A DNA stretch of 64,000 bases from Ruminococcus sp. JC304 (GTDB lineage: Bacteria > Bacillota > Clostridia > Lachnospirales > Lachnospiraceae), in assembly GCA_000285855.2 (NCBI GenBank), contig HE978651.1, forward strand, positions 1,499,941 through 1,563,940. Direction: 5' to 3'. How positions within the stretch are numbered: the stretch's first letter is position 1; the number at the start of each line of letters is the position of its first letter. Positions 33,843 to 43,485 of the stretch are shown here, piece after piece. The notes below the pieces were generated by a model, which had not been told where the DNA came from, searched no databases, and worked only from the letters and a program-made list of their open reading frames with translations. Position numbers and translations under genes: made by a program.

Positions 33843-35036
33843 ATGGGAAAATTATTAAGATTTCTATATGGATATGTGATCCTTGGCATAGAAGGAGAGC
33901 AATTGGGACGATTTCTTAATCTGTGCAGAAACCGTGGGATTTTTATGGAAAAGATCTCCTATATAGATGAGGGGAGGATACAGACCTGTGTTTCTGTGAG
34001 AGATTATTTTAAATTAAGGCCTGTCAGGAATAAAACAGGAGTTCATATTAAAATCCTGAAAAAGGGAGGGCTTCCAGTCTGGTGGATGATTCGGGGCAGG
34101 AAGAAAAAAGCCTTTGCAGCAGGGCTTCTTCTGGGCGGCATTCTTGTGCTTTTTCTGTCCGGCAGAATATGGAATATTCAGGTTAGTGGAAATATAAAAA
34201 ACAGTACTCCGGAAATACTGAAATATCTGGAAAAGGAAGAAATCGTCCATGGGATGTCCAAAAAGAAGGTAAACTGTACACAGCTTGCTGCCTCTGTGCG
34301 AAAAGATTTTCCGGATATTACCTGGGTATCTGCCAGGATCACAGGCTGTAAGCTGATACTGGACATAAAAGAGAAGGAGGAACTGCAGGCAGCAGAAAAA
34401 AACAGTATGCCCTGCGATCTGGCGGCGGAGCAAAAGGGGAAGATTGTCCGGATCATTGCCCGCGCCGGGGTTCCTGTGAAAAAACCAGGAGATACCTGTG
34501 ATGCTGGAGATCTTCTTGTTTCTGGTGAATTACATATTATGAATGATAACCAGGAGATCCAGCGCAGAGAATATGTCCATGCAGATGCGGATATCTACAT
34601 TTCTCATCCTGTAGTTTATCACAGGGAGTTTCCTCTTAAGCATAGAGAAAGAGAGATGACCGGTAAAACTGAAACGGGCTTTTATCTGAAGGCAGGAGCC
34701 TGGTATCTGGAACTTTTTCATGTTCCAAAGAGTAACTGGAGGATATCTTCTGCAGAATATCCCTTGTATCTTAATGAGAATTTCAGCTTGCCTCTGTCTG
34801 TGGGAAAAGTTGATTTTCAGGAATACAGAGAGTCTGTAAAAGTTTATACACCTGCAGAGGCCAGATCACAGGCAGAGCTTTGTCTGCGCACATATATGAA
34901 AAAACTTCTGGAAGAGGGAAAAGAGATTACAGACAATCGTGTTACCATAAGGGTCACAGACTCTGCCTGTATAAGCTCCGGTGTTCTGGAAATTGTTGAA
35001 AAGACAGGAAAAGAAGTGCCCTGCGAAAAACCTTAA
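33843..35036 (+). CDS. yqfD: Sporulation membrane protein YqfD
   Basis: 397 residues. The N-terminal domain (LLRFLYGYVILGIEGEQLGRFLNLC, to about 85) leads to one membrane segment (about 92-110, AFAAGLLLGGILVLFLSGRIW), then a large domain presumed to face the intermembrane space, with WVSARITGCKLILDIKEKE, PCDLAAEQKGKIVRIIARAGVPVKKPGD. YqfD is required for late sporulation in Bacillus and is of the SpoIV family-like stage. No obvious ribosome site precedes the ATG, so translation is likely coupled to yqfC. Confidence 0.9.
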   Translation: MGKLLRFLYGYVILGIEGEQLGRFLNLCRNRGIFMEKISYIDEGRIQTCVSVRDYFKLRPVRNKTGVHIKILKKGGLPVWWMIRGRKKKAFAAGLLLGGILVLFLSGRIWNIQVSGNIKNSTPEILKYLEKEEIVHGMSKKKVNCTQLAASVRKDFPDITWVSARITGCKLILDIKEKEELQAAEKNSMPCDLAAEQKGKIVRIIARAGVPVKKPGDTCDAGDLLVSGELHIMNDNQEIQRREYVHADADIYISHPVVYHREFPLKHREREMTGKTETGFYLKAGAWYLELFHVPKSNWRISSAEYPLYLNENFSLPLSVGKVDFQEYRESVKVYTPAEARSQAELCLRTYMKKLLEEGKEITDNRVTIRVTDSACISSGVLEIVEKTGKEVPCEKP

Positions 35037-35044
35037 ATTTTTTA

Positions 35045-35073
35045 TTTCAAAAAATACAAAAGGGTGATACAAT
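35045..35073 (+). promoter_or_regulatory. Possible promoter of phoH
   Basis: TTTCAA (35045-35050), 17 bp, TACAAT (35068-35073). The same -10 region reads GATACAAT, also close to a sigma-E -10 element, so the sigma class is ambiguous. Confidence 0.45.
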
Positions 35074-35107
35074 AAAACACAGTAACTACAGAAAGGAATT
35101 ATTTTAA

Positions 35108-36118
35108 ATGGCAGGCAGTATTATTGAATTGCATACAGAAGTACCGGCTGATCAGGAATCAAATGTGTTCGGACAGTTTGATGAGCATCTGAAGCTGATC
35201 GAACGGACCTTAAATGTAACTGTGATCTCCAGAGATGGAGTTTTGAAAATATTAGGAAGTGAACAGAATGCAGCCTCTGCGAAAAAACTGATCGATGAAT
35301 TGGTGGTTCTGGCAAAAAGAGGCAATACCATCACCAGACAGAATGTAAACTATGCCCTTTCTCTTGCCATGGAGCAGAGAAATGAGGTACTTACAGAAAT
35401 AGATAAGGATTTTATCTGCAATACCATTCAGGGCAGGCCTATAAAGCCCAAGACTCTGGGACAGAAGGAATATGTAGACCAGATCCGCAAAAAAATGATT
35501 GTTTTCGGAGTGGGGCCTGCAGGTACAGGTAAGACTTACCTGGCTATGGCCATGGCAGTTACTGCTTTTCGGAATGAAGAGGTAAGCAGGATCATCCTGA
35601 CGCGCCCTGCCATTGAAGCAGGAGAAAAGCTTGGCTTTCTGCCCGGTGATCTCCAGAGTAAGGTAGATCCCTATCTGCGCCCTCTCTATGATGCGCTGTA
35701 TCAGATCATGGGAGCAGACAGCTTTGCCAAAAATATGGAGAGAGGGCTGATCGAGGTGGCTCCTCTTGCCTATATGAGAGGACGTACTCTGGATAATGCT
35801 TTTATTATTCTGGACGAAGCCCAGAATACTACTCCTGCACAGATGAAAATGTTCCTGACACGTATTGGATTTGGCTCCAAGGTAATTGTTACCGGAGACG
35901 CTTCCCAGAAGGATCTGCCCCGGGATGCTGTTTCCGGGCTGGATGTGGCTATGAAGGTGCTGAAGAAGATAGATGATATTGGCTTTTGTCAGCTGACCAG
36001 CAAGGATGTAGTACGTCATCCGTTGGTGCAGCAGATTGTCCAGGCCTACGATGCCTATGAAAAAAAGCAGAAGCCGGAGCGCCCTGTCAGGGGACGAAAA
36101 GGAGGATATGAGAGATGA
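35108..36118 (+). CDS. PhoH-family ATPase (PhoL/YbeZ)
   Basis: 336 residues. A KH-like N-terminal part (about 1-100) and a P-loop ATPase with Walker A GPAGTGKTYLAMAMAV (about 137-146) and Walker B AFIILDEAQNTTPAQMKMFLTRIGFGSKVIVTGD. It works with YbeY and era in rRNA maturation and quality control. AAGGAATTATTTTAA precedes the ATG; the last bases overlap ybeY by 4 (ATGA). Confidence 0.95.
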   Translation: MAGSIIELHTEVPADQESNVFGQFDEHLKLIERTLNVTVISRDGVLKILGSEQNAASAKKLIDELVVLAKRGNTITRQNVNYALSLAMEQRNEVLTEIDKDFICNTIQGRPIKPKTLGQKEYVDQIRKKMIVFGVGPAGTGKTYLAMAMAVTAFRNEEVSRIILTRPAIEAGEKLGFLPGDLQSKVDPYLRPLYDALYQIMGADSFAKNMERGLIEVAPLAYMRGRTLDNAFIILDEAQNTTPAQMKMFLTRIGFGSKVIVTGDASQKDLPRDAVSGLDVAMKVLKKIDDIGFCQLTSKDVVRHPLVQQIVQAYDAYEKKQKPERPVRGRKGGYER

Positions 36119-36609
36119 CATTACAGATAGATTATGAGACAGACCGTGAAATCGGAATTGAGTATGAGGAGCTGGCAGAAAAAGTAGTGCAGAAGGTTCT
36201 GGATATGGAAGGCTGTCCCTATGATGCACAGGTAAATCTGGTCCTCACAGACAATGAGGAGATTGAGAGAGTGAATACAGAATTCAGAGAGATCCATGCA
36301 CCTACAGATGTTTTGTCTTTTCCTATGATCCCATTTGAGACACCGGCAGATTACGCCATTGTGGAGGAGGACCAATCCTATTTTGATCTGGATACAGATG
36401 AATTATTACTGGGAGATATTATGATCTCTGTAGATAAGGTTTTTGCCCAGGCTGAGGAATACGGACACAGTGTTACCAGAGAATTCTGTTTTTTGGTAGC
36501 CCACAGTATGCTGCATTTGCTGGGCTATGACCATATGACACCTGAGGAGGCTGTGGTTATGGAAAATAAACAGAGAACTGCTTTGGATGAGCTTGGCATT
36601 ACACGATAA
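36115..36609 (+). CDS. ybeY: Endoribonuclease YbeY
   Basis: 164 residues. Zinc-dependent single-strand RNase for 16S rRNA maturation. The zinc motif HSMLHLLGYDH (H3XH5-type) lies near the end, with TDVLSFPM in the middle; both intact. Its start overlaps phoH, the standard phoH-ybeY pair, implying translational coupling. Confidence 0.95.
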   Translation: MTLQIDYETDREIGIEYEELAEKVVQKVLDMEGCPYDAQVNLVLTDNEEIERVNTEFREIHAPTDVLSFPMIPFETPADYAIVEEDQSYFDLDTDELLLGDIMISVDKVFAQAEEYGHSVTREFCFLVAHSMLHLLGYDHMTPEEAVVMENKQRTALDELGITR

Positions 36610-36635
36610 ACAGACTTGAAATTACGGAGTGAAAA

Positions 36636-37493
36636 ATGAATTACCGGGAAAGATTAAAGGATAAAAAGAGAATAGTAATTAAAATCGGTTCCTCCTCCCT
36701 GACCCATCCGGAAACAGGGAGACTGAATCTGCGTAAGCTGGAGGTTCTGGCCAGGGAACTGAGCGATCTGCGAAGCCAGGGGAAGGATGTGATCCTGGTT
36801 TCTTCCGGAGCTGTGGCTACAGGAGTGGCTGCTCTGGGAATGAAGGAAAAGCCTACAGAGCTTAAGACCAAGCAGGCCTGCGCTGCGGTGGGACAGGCCC
36901 GCCTGATCATGATTTATCAGAAGCTTTTTCTGGAATATAACCAGCCATCGGCACAAATCCTGATGACAAAAAATACAATGGTCAATAATGTGAACCGCAA
37001 AAATGCGCAGAATACTTTTAATGAGCTGTTGGATCTGGGAGTTATTCCGATCGTAAATGAAAATGACTCTATTTCCACCTATGAGCTGCAGTCACTGGAG
37101 AAGTTTGGTGATAATGACACACTGTCCGCAGTAGTTGCGGCACTGGTGCAGGCAGATCTGCTCATCCTCCTGTCAGATATTGACGGACTTTTTACAGATG
37201 ATCCCAATATCAATCCGGATGCCAGATTTATTGATCTGGTAGAGAATCTGGATGAGGAGTTTCTGGAGATGGGAAAATCCACATCCAAGAGTTCTGTGGG
37301 AACCGGAGGCATGGCTACCAAGCTTACGGCTGCCAGGATTACCTCTGCTGCAGGGGTGGATATGGTGATCGCCAATGGAGCTGATTTTCACATTATCCAC
37401 AAGATTACAGAGGGCCGTGACTACGGTACTTTATTTGTAGGTCAGTCAAAAGAAGAGTTTTACCTCATCGATATTATTGATAAATTATTATAA
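36636..37493 (+). CDS. proB: Glutamate 5-kinase, without PUA domain
   Basis: 285 residues. First step of proline synthesis (glutamate + ATP to gamma-glutamyl phosphate). Amino-acid kinase fold: RIVIKIGSSSLTHPETGRLN, VILVSSGAVATGVAALG, IPIVNENDSISTYE, LLILLSDIDGLFTDDPNINPDA, GTGGMATKLTAARI. It ends at about 285, so the C-terminal PUA domain of the E. coli enzyme is absent, as in several Firmicutes. ACGGAGTGAAAA precedes the ATG. proA lies three genes downstream. Confidence 0.95.
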   Translation: MNYRERLKDKKRIVIKIGSSSLTHPETGRLNLRKLEVLARELSDLRSQGKDVILVSSGAVATGVAALGMKEKPTELKTKQACAAVGQARLIMIYQKLFLEYNQPSAQILMTKNTMVNNVNRKNAQNTFNELLDLGVIPIVNENDSISTYELQSLEKFGDNDTLSAVVAALVQADLLILLSDIDGLFTDDPNINPDARFIDLVENLDEEFLEMGKSTSKSSVGTGGMATKLTAARITSAAGVDMVIANGADFHIIHKITEGRDYGTLFVGQSKEEFYLIDIIDKLL

Positions 37494-37513
37494 AATACAG
37501 GAGGAATTTATTT

Positions 37514-37735
37514 ATGGAAGCAGAAAAGATTGAAAGAATCAATACACTGGCACATAAGGCGAAAAGCGTAGGACTTACGGAAGAAGAAAAAAAGGAGAGG
37601 GAACTGCTGCGCAAGGAATATATTGCCTATGTCCGGCTGAATCTTCGTACTCAGCTGGATAATATTGATATCAAAGAAGCAGATGGCACAGTAGTAAACC
37701 TTGGAGAGAAATATGGACACAAAAAAGGAAATTAG
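37514..37735 (+). CDS. DUF896 (YnzC/YvzC-like) small protein
   Basis: 73 residues, helical and highly charged: KIERINTLAHKAKSVGLTEEEKKERELLRKEYIAYVRLNLRTQLDNI is the DUF896 signature. YnzC is SOS-linked in Bacillus but the biochemical role is unknown. AGGAGGAATTTATTT precedes the ATG. Its end overlaps the next gene by 23 bp in another frame. Confidence 0.93.
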   Translation: MEAEKIERINTLAHKAKSVGLTEEEKKERELLRKEYIAYVRLNLRTQLDNIDIKEADGTVVNLGEKYGHKKGN

Positions 37736-38276
37736 GAAAAAAGTTTTTGCAGCCAGAAAACAGCATACAGATGCCTGGGTGGAGGAAATGAGCAAAGCGA
37801 TCACTCAGAGAGTGGTGGCACTTCCTGCCTTTAAGCATGCAGACAGGATTCTGGCATATGCGGATTACAATCATGAGGTGATCACGGAGTATCTTATTGA
37901 AGAGGCATGGAAGGCTGGCAAAGAGGTTGCGGTACCCAAGGTGGTGGGAAAGGATATGGTGTTTTATAAGCTTACTGATTTTTCACAGCTTGAACCTGGG
38001 TATTTTCAGATCCCGGAGCCTGCTTCAGGGGAAATCGTGGAATGGCCCACAGCACTTATGATCATGCCCGGTGTGGCTTTTGACAGGGAGAATCACCGGG
38101 TAGGATACGGTGGAGGATTTTATGACCGTTATCTGGAAAAACATCCGGATATCCAGAGAGTGGCAGTGGCTTTTTCCTTTCAGATGTTTGATCAGGTTCC
38201 CACAGAACCTACAGATATCTGTCCTCAGATCCTGGTGACAGAGGAGGAAACCTGCTGCCTGACATCGGAGGCTTAA
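37713..38276 (+). CDS. 5-formyltetrahydrofolate cyclo-ligase
   Basis: 187 residues. It converts 5-formyl-THF to 5,10-methenyl-THF in one-carbon metabolism. Signature MIMPGVAFDRENHRVGYGGGFYDRYLEKH binds ATP and folate; the N-terminal KKEIRKKVFAARKQ is also typical. The ATG at 37713 has GGAG six bases upstream, inside the DUF896 gene; an upstream TTG overlaps that site. Sits between proB and proA with DUF896. Confidence 0.93.
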   Translation: MDTKKEIRKKVFAARKQHTDAWVEEMSKAITQRVVALPAFKHADRILAYADYNHEVITEYLIEEAWKAGKEVAVPKVVGKDMVFYKLTDFSQLEPGYFQIPEPASGEIVEWPTALMIMPGVAFDRENHRVGYGGGFYDRYLEKHPDIQRVAVAFSFQMFDQVPTEPTDICPQILVTEEETCCLTSEA

Positions 38277-38303
38277 ATCTTGTGACCGAAAGGAGTTTGA
38301 GAA

Positions 38304-39554
38304 ATGAATGAAATGCTGAATACTCTTGGAAAAAATGCCAGGAATGCGGAAGTTCTTGTGAGAAATCTTTCTGCAAATGAGAAAAATGAGGTGCTTCTTA
38401 AGGTTGCAGAGGCACTGACAGAGAATGCAGATACTCTGACAGCAGCCAATGCCCTGGATGTGGAAAACGGCAGAAAAAATAATATGCCGGAGGCTCTGGT
38501 GGACAGACTGCTTCTTACCGGTGACCGGATCCGGGGGATGGCAGAAGGACTTCGACAGGTGGCGGCGCTGGAGGATCCTGTAGGTGAGGTTCTGGGGATG
38601 AAGAAGCGTCCCAACGGTCTGATGATCGGACAGAAAAGAGTGCCTTTAGGTGTGATCGGAATTATTTATGAGGCCAGGCCAAATGTAACAGCAGATGCCT
38701 TTGCCCTTTGCTTTAAAACCGGAAATGTGGTGATCTTAAAAGGTGGAAGCGATGCTATTCATTCTAATGAGGCCATTGTAAAATGTATCCGTGAGGTATT
38801 GCAGGAGCAGGGAATCACAGAGGATGCCATCCAGTTGATCACGGACACTTCCAGAGAAACCACAGCAGAATTTATGAAAATGAATCAGTATGTGGATGTG
38901 CTGATCCCCAGAGGCGGCAGAGGATTGATCAAAGCAGTAGTTGAGAATAGTACGATTCCTGTGATCGAGACCGGTACAGGTAACTGCCATACTTACGTAG
39001 ACGAAACTGCTGATCTGCAGATGGCAGCAGATATTATTATGAATGCCAAGACTCAGCGTGTAGGTGTGTGCAATGCCTGTGAGTCTGTACTGGTCCATGA
39101 GAAAGTAAAAGATGAGTTTCTGCCTGTTCTGGCCAGACGCCTGCAGGAGAAACAGGTGGAGATCCGGGCAGATGAAGTAGCCTGTGAGCTGATCCCCGGA
39201 GCTGTACATGCAACAGAGGAAGACTGGGGCAGAGAGTATTTGGATTATATTCTTTCCCTGAAGGTAGTTTCCTCTGTAGAAGAAGCAATCAGTCATATTA
39301 ATCAATATAATACCGGCCATTCTGAGGCAATCATTACCAATAATTATGAGCATGCCCAGAAATTTCTGGATCAGGTAGATGCTGCGGCAGTGTATGTGAA
39401 TGCTTCCACCAGATTTACAGATGGGTTTGAGTTTGGCTTTGGTGCGGAGATCGGTATCAGTACCCAGAAATTACATGCAAGGGGACCTATGGGATTACTG
39501 GCACTTACCACTACCAAATATATTATCTATGGAAACGGACAAATTCGTCCGTAA
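38304..39554 (+). CDS. proA: Gamma-glutamyl phosphate reductase
   Basis: 416 residues, full length. Second step of proline synthesis, NADPH-dependent. Aldehyde dehydrogenase fold with [29 protein letters not shown], the catalytic cysteine in [16 protein letters not shown], and [45 protein letters not shown] precedes the ATG. It closes the proB-DUF896-cyclo-ligase-proA run. Confidence 0.96.
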   Translation: MNEMLNTLGKNARNAEVLVRNLSANEKNEVLLKVAEALTENADTLTAANALDVENGRKNNMPEALVDRLLLTGDRIRGMAEGLRQVAALEDPVGEVLGMKKRPNGLMIGQKRVPLGVIGIIYEARPNVTADAFALCFKTGNVVILKGGSDAIHSNEAIVKCIREVLQEQGITEDAIQLITDTSRETTAEFMKMNQYVDVLIPRGGRGLIKAVVENSTIPVIETGTGNCHTYVDETADLQMAADIIMNAKTQRVGVCNACESVLVHEKVKDEFLPVLARRLQEKQVEIRADEVACELIPGAVHATEEDWGREYLDYILSLKVVSSVEEAISHINQYNTGHSEAIITNNYEHAQKFLDQVDAAAVYVNASTRFTDGFEFGFGAEIGISTQKLHARGPMGLLALTTTKYIIYGNGQIRP

Positions 39555-39556
39555 GT

Positions 39557-39585
39557 TTGATTTTTTGCAAAAGGTGTGCTATACT
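39557..39585 (+). promoter_or_regulatory. Promoter of the frameshifted surface-protein gene
   Basis: TTGATT (39557-39562), 17 bp, TATACT (39580-39585), about 60 bp upstream of the start. Confidence 0.65.
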
Positions 39586-39643
39586 CAAAATTAGTTTTGA
39601 ATAGCAAAAATGAAATAAAAGACTTATTTATGGAGGACATAAA

Positions 39644-41820
39644 ATGAGGAGAAAACAATTATTTGCCATTTTGATGGCTGGAGCATTATCTATGGGAATG
39701 GCTCCTTCCGCTACATTTGCAGCAGCAGATACAGTAGCTGCACAGGCAGAAGCAGAGGGAGAGCTGGCAGCAGAGGAAGGTACAGATGCACCTGCAGAGG
39801 ATCCGGGAGCTACTGAAACACCTGCAGAGACTCCGGAACACCTGCAGAAGAGCCTACAGAGACTCCGGTAGAAACTCCTGACGGAACACCGTCAGAGGAG
39901 ACTCCTGCAGAGACTCCGGAAACACCGGAAGCAGACCCTACTGAGGTACCGGCTGCAGAAGAAACAGGAAGTAAAAAAATCATGATCGGCGATACTGAAT
40001 ATGCAACGCTGAAGGAAGCATTTGCAGCAGTACCTGACAGTACTGCTGAAGCCAATGATCCTACATACATCAAGATCAGCAACGAGATTGAGCTTGGGGA
40101 GACCATTGATGTTCCGGCTAACAAAAATATTATGCTGGTCGCTGCGGCAGAGAATATTAAGATCAAACGTGCTGCAGGATTTGCAGGAAGTCTTTTCACA
40201 GTATCCGGCGGTACTTTCCAGATTGCCGGCGGTACTTTAACTGATACTGATGGCAACGCAACAGGAACAGGTTCCATCACAGTAGATGGAACAGGGGACG
40301 GTACAACAGCTGTGACAGCACCTATGGTTGATGTCCAGAGCGGTACATTTGGAATTTCTGATGGTACAACACTTTCCGGAAATGCCAATACTTCCACAGA
40401 TGTGAATGGTGGAGCTGTCAATGTGGCTTCCGGTGCGGCTTTCTACCTTTTGGGCGGAACTGTCACAGGTAACACTGCAGCACAGGGTGGAGCTGTCAAT
40501 GCAGCCTCCGGCGCTGCCGTATATCTTCAGGGCGGAACGATCACAGGCAATACCGCCACACTTGGCGGTGGTATCTACAGTGAAAGTGCAGTAAATGTAA
40601 AGGGCACTGTATCTGTAACAGAAAATAAGGATCAGAATGATGCTGTCAGCAACCTGGTTCTGGCAGGAGAAGATGCCAAAATCAACGTGATTGGTGCGAT
40701 GACAGGTTCTACGATCAGCGTGCAGGTAAAGGATGCAAAAGCAGGAACACAGGTTGTCACAATGGATGCTTCTGTAACAGATGTGACACTGACAGACGTT
40801 CTGCCTCAGCTTACCTATGAGGGACAGACCTTTACCATTGGGGAAGACGGTGCATTGGTAGATCCTACGGTAACGGTAACTCCAACTCCTTCCGAGAAAC
40901 CGGAAGCAAAGGCTGCGATCAAAATTGAAAGTGGAAAATGGACCGGACACAGTAGCTATGAGATTAAATTCCATACGAATATTAATGGACTTTACCAGGT
41001 AGACTGGGTGAAGAGAGGAGATAAAGCTCCTGAGATCAATGTAAGTGGTCAGAAGATCAAGGCTGATAAGAGCACAACTGTTACATTGACAGACCTTCCG
41101 GAATATGATGTAGATATCTATGTAACTGTGATCAGTGAAAAGGATTCTAAAAACTATAAATCTGTAAAGGTTGACAACAGCGCACAGAAACGCCCAGAGG
41201 CTCCTGTAACACCTACTCCAATACCGAAGACACCGGCAGTTACAGAAAGTAAGGTTCAGGGCTTTGAAAACGCACTTACTTTCTATCCTGGAACCTTCTA
41301 TGATTTCAGGGCGATCGGTGCAGGTACAGATAATGCAGATCCTCATGAGGGTGATGTAAGATGGGTACCGCAGTACTGGAGCATGTCAGCAAACCCATCC
41401 TCCAAGGATATGCATACCACCTGGAAGATCGGCGCTGCCAAAGGTATTTACAAGGATGCAGAGACAACCTATGATATTTATGTATTCTTCCAGAAAGAGG
41501 TATACAGCGGAACAGAATGGCAGGCACAGAGCGGTATTATTGAATCTGTAAGATATCAGTTCAAGGCAGCTCCTCTGGCTCAGACATCTGTTACTCCTGG
41601 CGTTACCGGCTCAGGCGGTACTTATGGCGGAGACGGAACAACAGAGGAAAGCTCAGATCTGACACCGACTACTTATGCGAATGGAACAAGCGGATCTGCT
41701 TCCAAGTCAGCAGTTTCCACAGGGGATGAATCACCGGTTGGCACTATGCTGGCACTGGCAGCAGCATCTATTCTGGCAGGCGGTTATGTACTGGTGAGAA
41801 GACGTAAAAAAGAAATGTAA
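39644..41820 (+). pseudogene. Secreted surface protein with a one-base frameshift
   Basis: A signal peptide (MRRKQLFAILMAGALSMGMAPSATFAA) leads into an E/T/P-rich repeat (TPAETPE-type). At about 39838, GAA-CAC replaces the expected GAA-ACA: one A is missing, and translation leaves the frame and ends at 39869-39871. Restoring one base rejoins a 610-residue frame with a beta-helix region (GGTVTGNTAAQGGAVNAASGAAV...), Ig-like domains with P/T linkers, and a C terminus of STGDESPV, a hydrophobic segment and RRRKKEM. That end resembles a cell-wall sorting signal with a TGD-type motif. The rest is well preserved, so the change is recent, phase-variable, or a read error. Confidence 0.8.
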
Positions 41821-41855
41821 TCATTGACCGGTTCAGACGGTCGTGAGAATGAAAG

Positions 41856-41883
41856 AGGCAGGCTTTCGGGCCTGCCTTTTTGA
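41856..41883 (+). terminator. Terminator after the surface-protein gene
   Basis: AGGCAGGC (41856-41863), a six-base loop, GCCTGCCT (41870-41877) and TTTTGA/T-rich sequence form a standard intrinsic terminator. Confidence 0.88.
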
Positions 41884-41895
41884 TGCTTTTTTTGT

Positions 41896-41924
41896 TTGAC
41901 ATATGTCTCTAAATTCTGTATGAT
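41896..41924 (+). promoter_or_regulatory. miaB promoter
   Basis: TTGACA (41896-41901), 17 bp, TATGAT (41919-41924), about 60 bp before the GTG/ATG region of miaB. Confidence 0.7.
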
Positions 41925-41987
41925 AAGAAAAGCGTAAATTTGTAATAAGTATAGAACAGAGCTTGTGAAAGGACGAGGAAATATACA

Positions 41988-43388
41988 GTGATTAATACAC
42001 AGGAAAGTAAAATACAGTTAGAATATATCGAAAAATGTAAGGAACTGGTCGGAGCGAGATATGATCATCAGCCTGCCTTTTTTATCCAGAATGCCGGCTG
42101 TCAGATGAATTCACTTCAGACAGAGACCGTTGCCGGTATTGTGAAGAAAATGGGCTATGAAGAGGTTTCCAGGGAAGAGGATGCAGATGTGGTGATCTAT
42201 AATACCTGTACTGTCCGTGAGAATGCAAATCTGAAGATATACGGACATCTGGGACATCTGAAGAGCATTAAGAAACAGAAAAAAGAAATGAAGATCGTAC
42301 TGTTTGGCTGTATGATGCAGGAGCCGGAAGTAATCGAGAAGATCCATAAGGATTATTCCTTTGTTGATCTGGTATTTGGTACTCATAATTTTCATAAATT
42401 CCCGGAGCTTTTTTACAGAAGCTTAAATACGGAGGGGCAGATCATTGACGTATGGAAGGAATCTGACGAGATCGTAGAGGGGATGCCGGCAGACCGTAAA
42501 TATTCCTTCAAAACAGGTGTAAATATTATGTTTGGCTGCAACAATTTCTGCAGCTATTGTATTGTTCCTTATGTCCGCGGACGGGAGAAAAGCCGTGAGC
42601 CGGAAGCTATCCTTCAGGAGATCAGAGAGCTGGTGGCAGACGGTGTGACAGAGGTTATGCTCCTGGGACAGAATGTAAACTCCTATGGCAAGACATTGGA
42701 GAATCCTATTACCTTTGCCCAGCTTCTGCAGCAGGTAGAGGAAATTGAGGGGTTAAAGAGAATCCGTTTCATGACCTCTCATCCCAAGGATCTGTCAGAG
42801 GAACTGATTGAAACTATGGCAAAAAGCAAAAAGGTATGCCATCATCTTCATCTGCCTATGCAGTCCGGAAGCAGCCGTATCTTAAAGATCATGAACCGGC
42901 GCTATGACAAGGAGAAATACCTGGAGCTGGTGCAGAAGATCCGTACAGCCATCCCGGATATTTCCCTTACTACGGATATTATCGTAGGCTTCCCCGGGGA
43001 GACAGAAGAGGACTTCCGGGACACACTGGATGTGGTAGATAAATGTGATTTTGATACAGCCTTTACTTTTATTTATTCCAAGAGAAGTGGTACTCCTGCT
43101 GCAAAAATGGAGAACCAGATTCCTGAGGATGTGGTAAAGGATCGTTTTGACCGTCTGCTTTCCCTGGTACAGGAAAAGGGGTGTCAGGCTTCTTCCCGCT
43201 TCCAGGGTACGGTGCAGGAGATCCTGGTGGAAGAGGAGAGTAAGGAAAAGGGAATCTATACAGGCAGAACGGAATATAATCTGCTGGTTCATTTCCCAGG
43301 CTGCAGAGATCTTCTTGGAAAATATGTAAAGGTACGACTGGATACCTGTAAGGGATTTTATTATTTTGGTACTCTGGTTGAGGAATAA
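41988..43388 (+). CDS. miaB: tRNA-2-methylthio-N6-dimethylallyladenosine synthase MiaB
   Basis: 466 residues. Radical-SAM methylthiotransferase acting at A37 of tRNAs. The N-terminal UPF0004 domain has cluster cysteines in FIQNAGCQMNSLQTE, YNTCTVRENA and VLFGCMMQEP; the radical-SAM motif is FGCNNFCSYCIVPYVRGREKSR; a C-terminal TRAM domain starts around 405. The start codon is GTG, with AAGGACGAGGAAATATACA upstream, slightly long spacing. The length agrees with the family. Terminated at 43402-43440. Confidence 0.95.
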   Translation: MINTQESKIQLEYIEKCKELVGARYDHQPAFFIQNAGCQMNSLQTETVAGIVKKMGYEEVSREEDADVVIYNTCTVRENANLKIYGHLGHLKSIKKQKKEMKIVLFGCMMQEPEVIEKIHKDYSFVDLVFGTHNFHKFPELFYRSLNTEGQIIDVWKESDEIVEGMPADRKYSFKTGVNIMFGCNNFCSYCIVPYVRGREKSREPEAILQEIRELVADGVTEVMLLGQNVNSYGKTLENPITFAQLLQQVEEIEGLKRIRFMTSHPKDLSEELIETMAKSKKVCHHLHLPMQSGSSRILKIMNRRYDKEKYLELVQKIRTAIPDISLTTDIIVGFPGETEEDFRDTLDVVDKCDFDTAFTFIYSKRSGTPAAKMENQIPEDVVKDRFDRLLSLVQEKGCQASSRFQGTVQEILVEEESKEKGIYTGRTEYNLLVHFPGCRDLLGKYVKVRLDTCKGFYYFGTLVEE

Positions 43389-43401
43389 ACAGATAAATAT
43401 G

Positions 43402-43440
43402 GCCTGGATTTCCGGCATAGTCCGGAAATCCGGGCTTTTC
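43402..43440 (+). terminator. Terminator after miaB
   Basis: A 14-position stem with one mismatch, arms 43402-43415 and 43422-43435 (GGATTTCCGG pairs with CCGGAAATCC), followed by TTTTC. Confidence 0.85.
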
Positions 43441-43485
43441 AACGGATAAACTGGTTACTGTAACTGAGAAAGGAATGAAAGAAAC

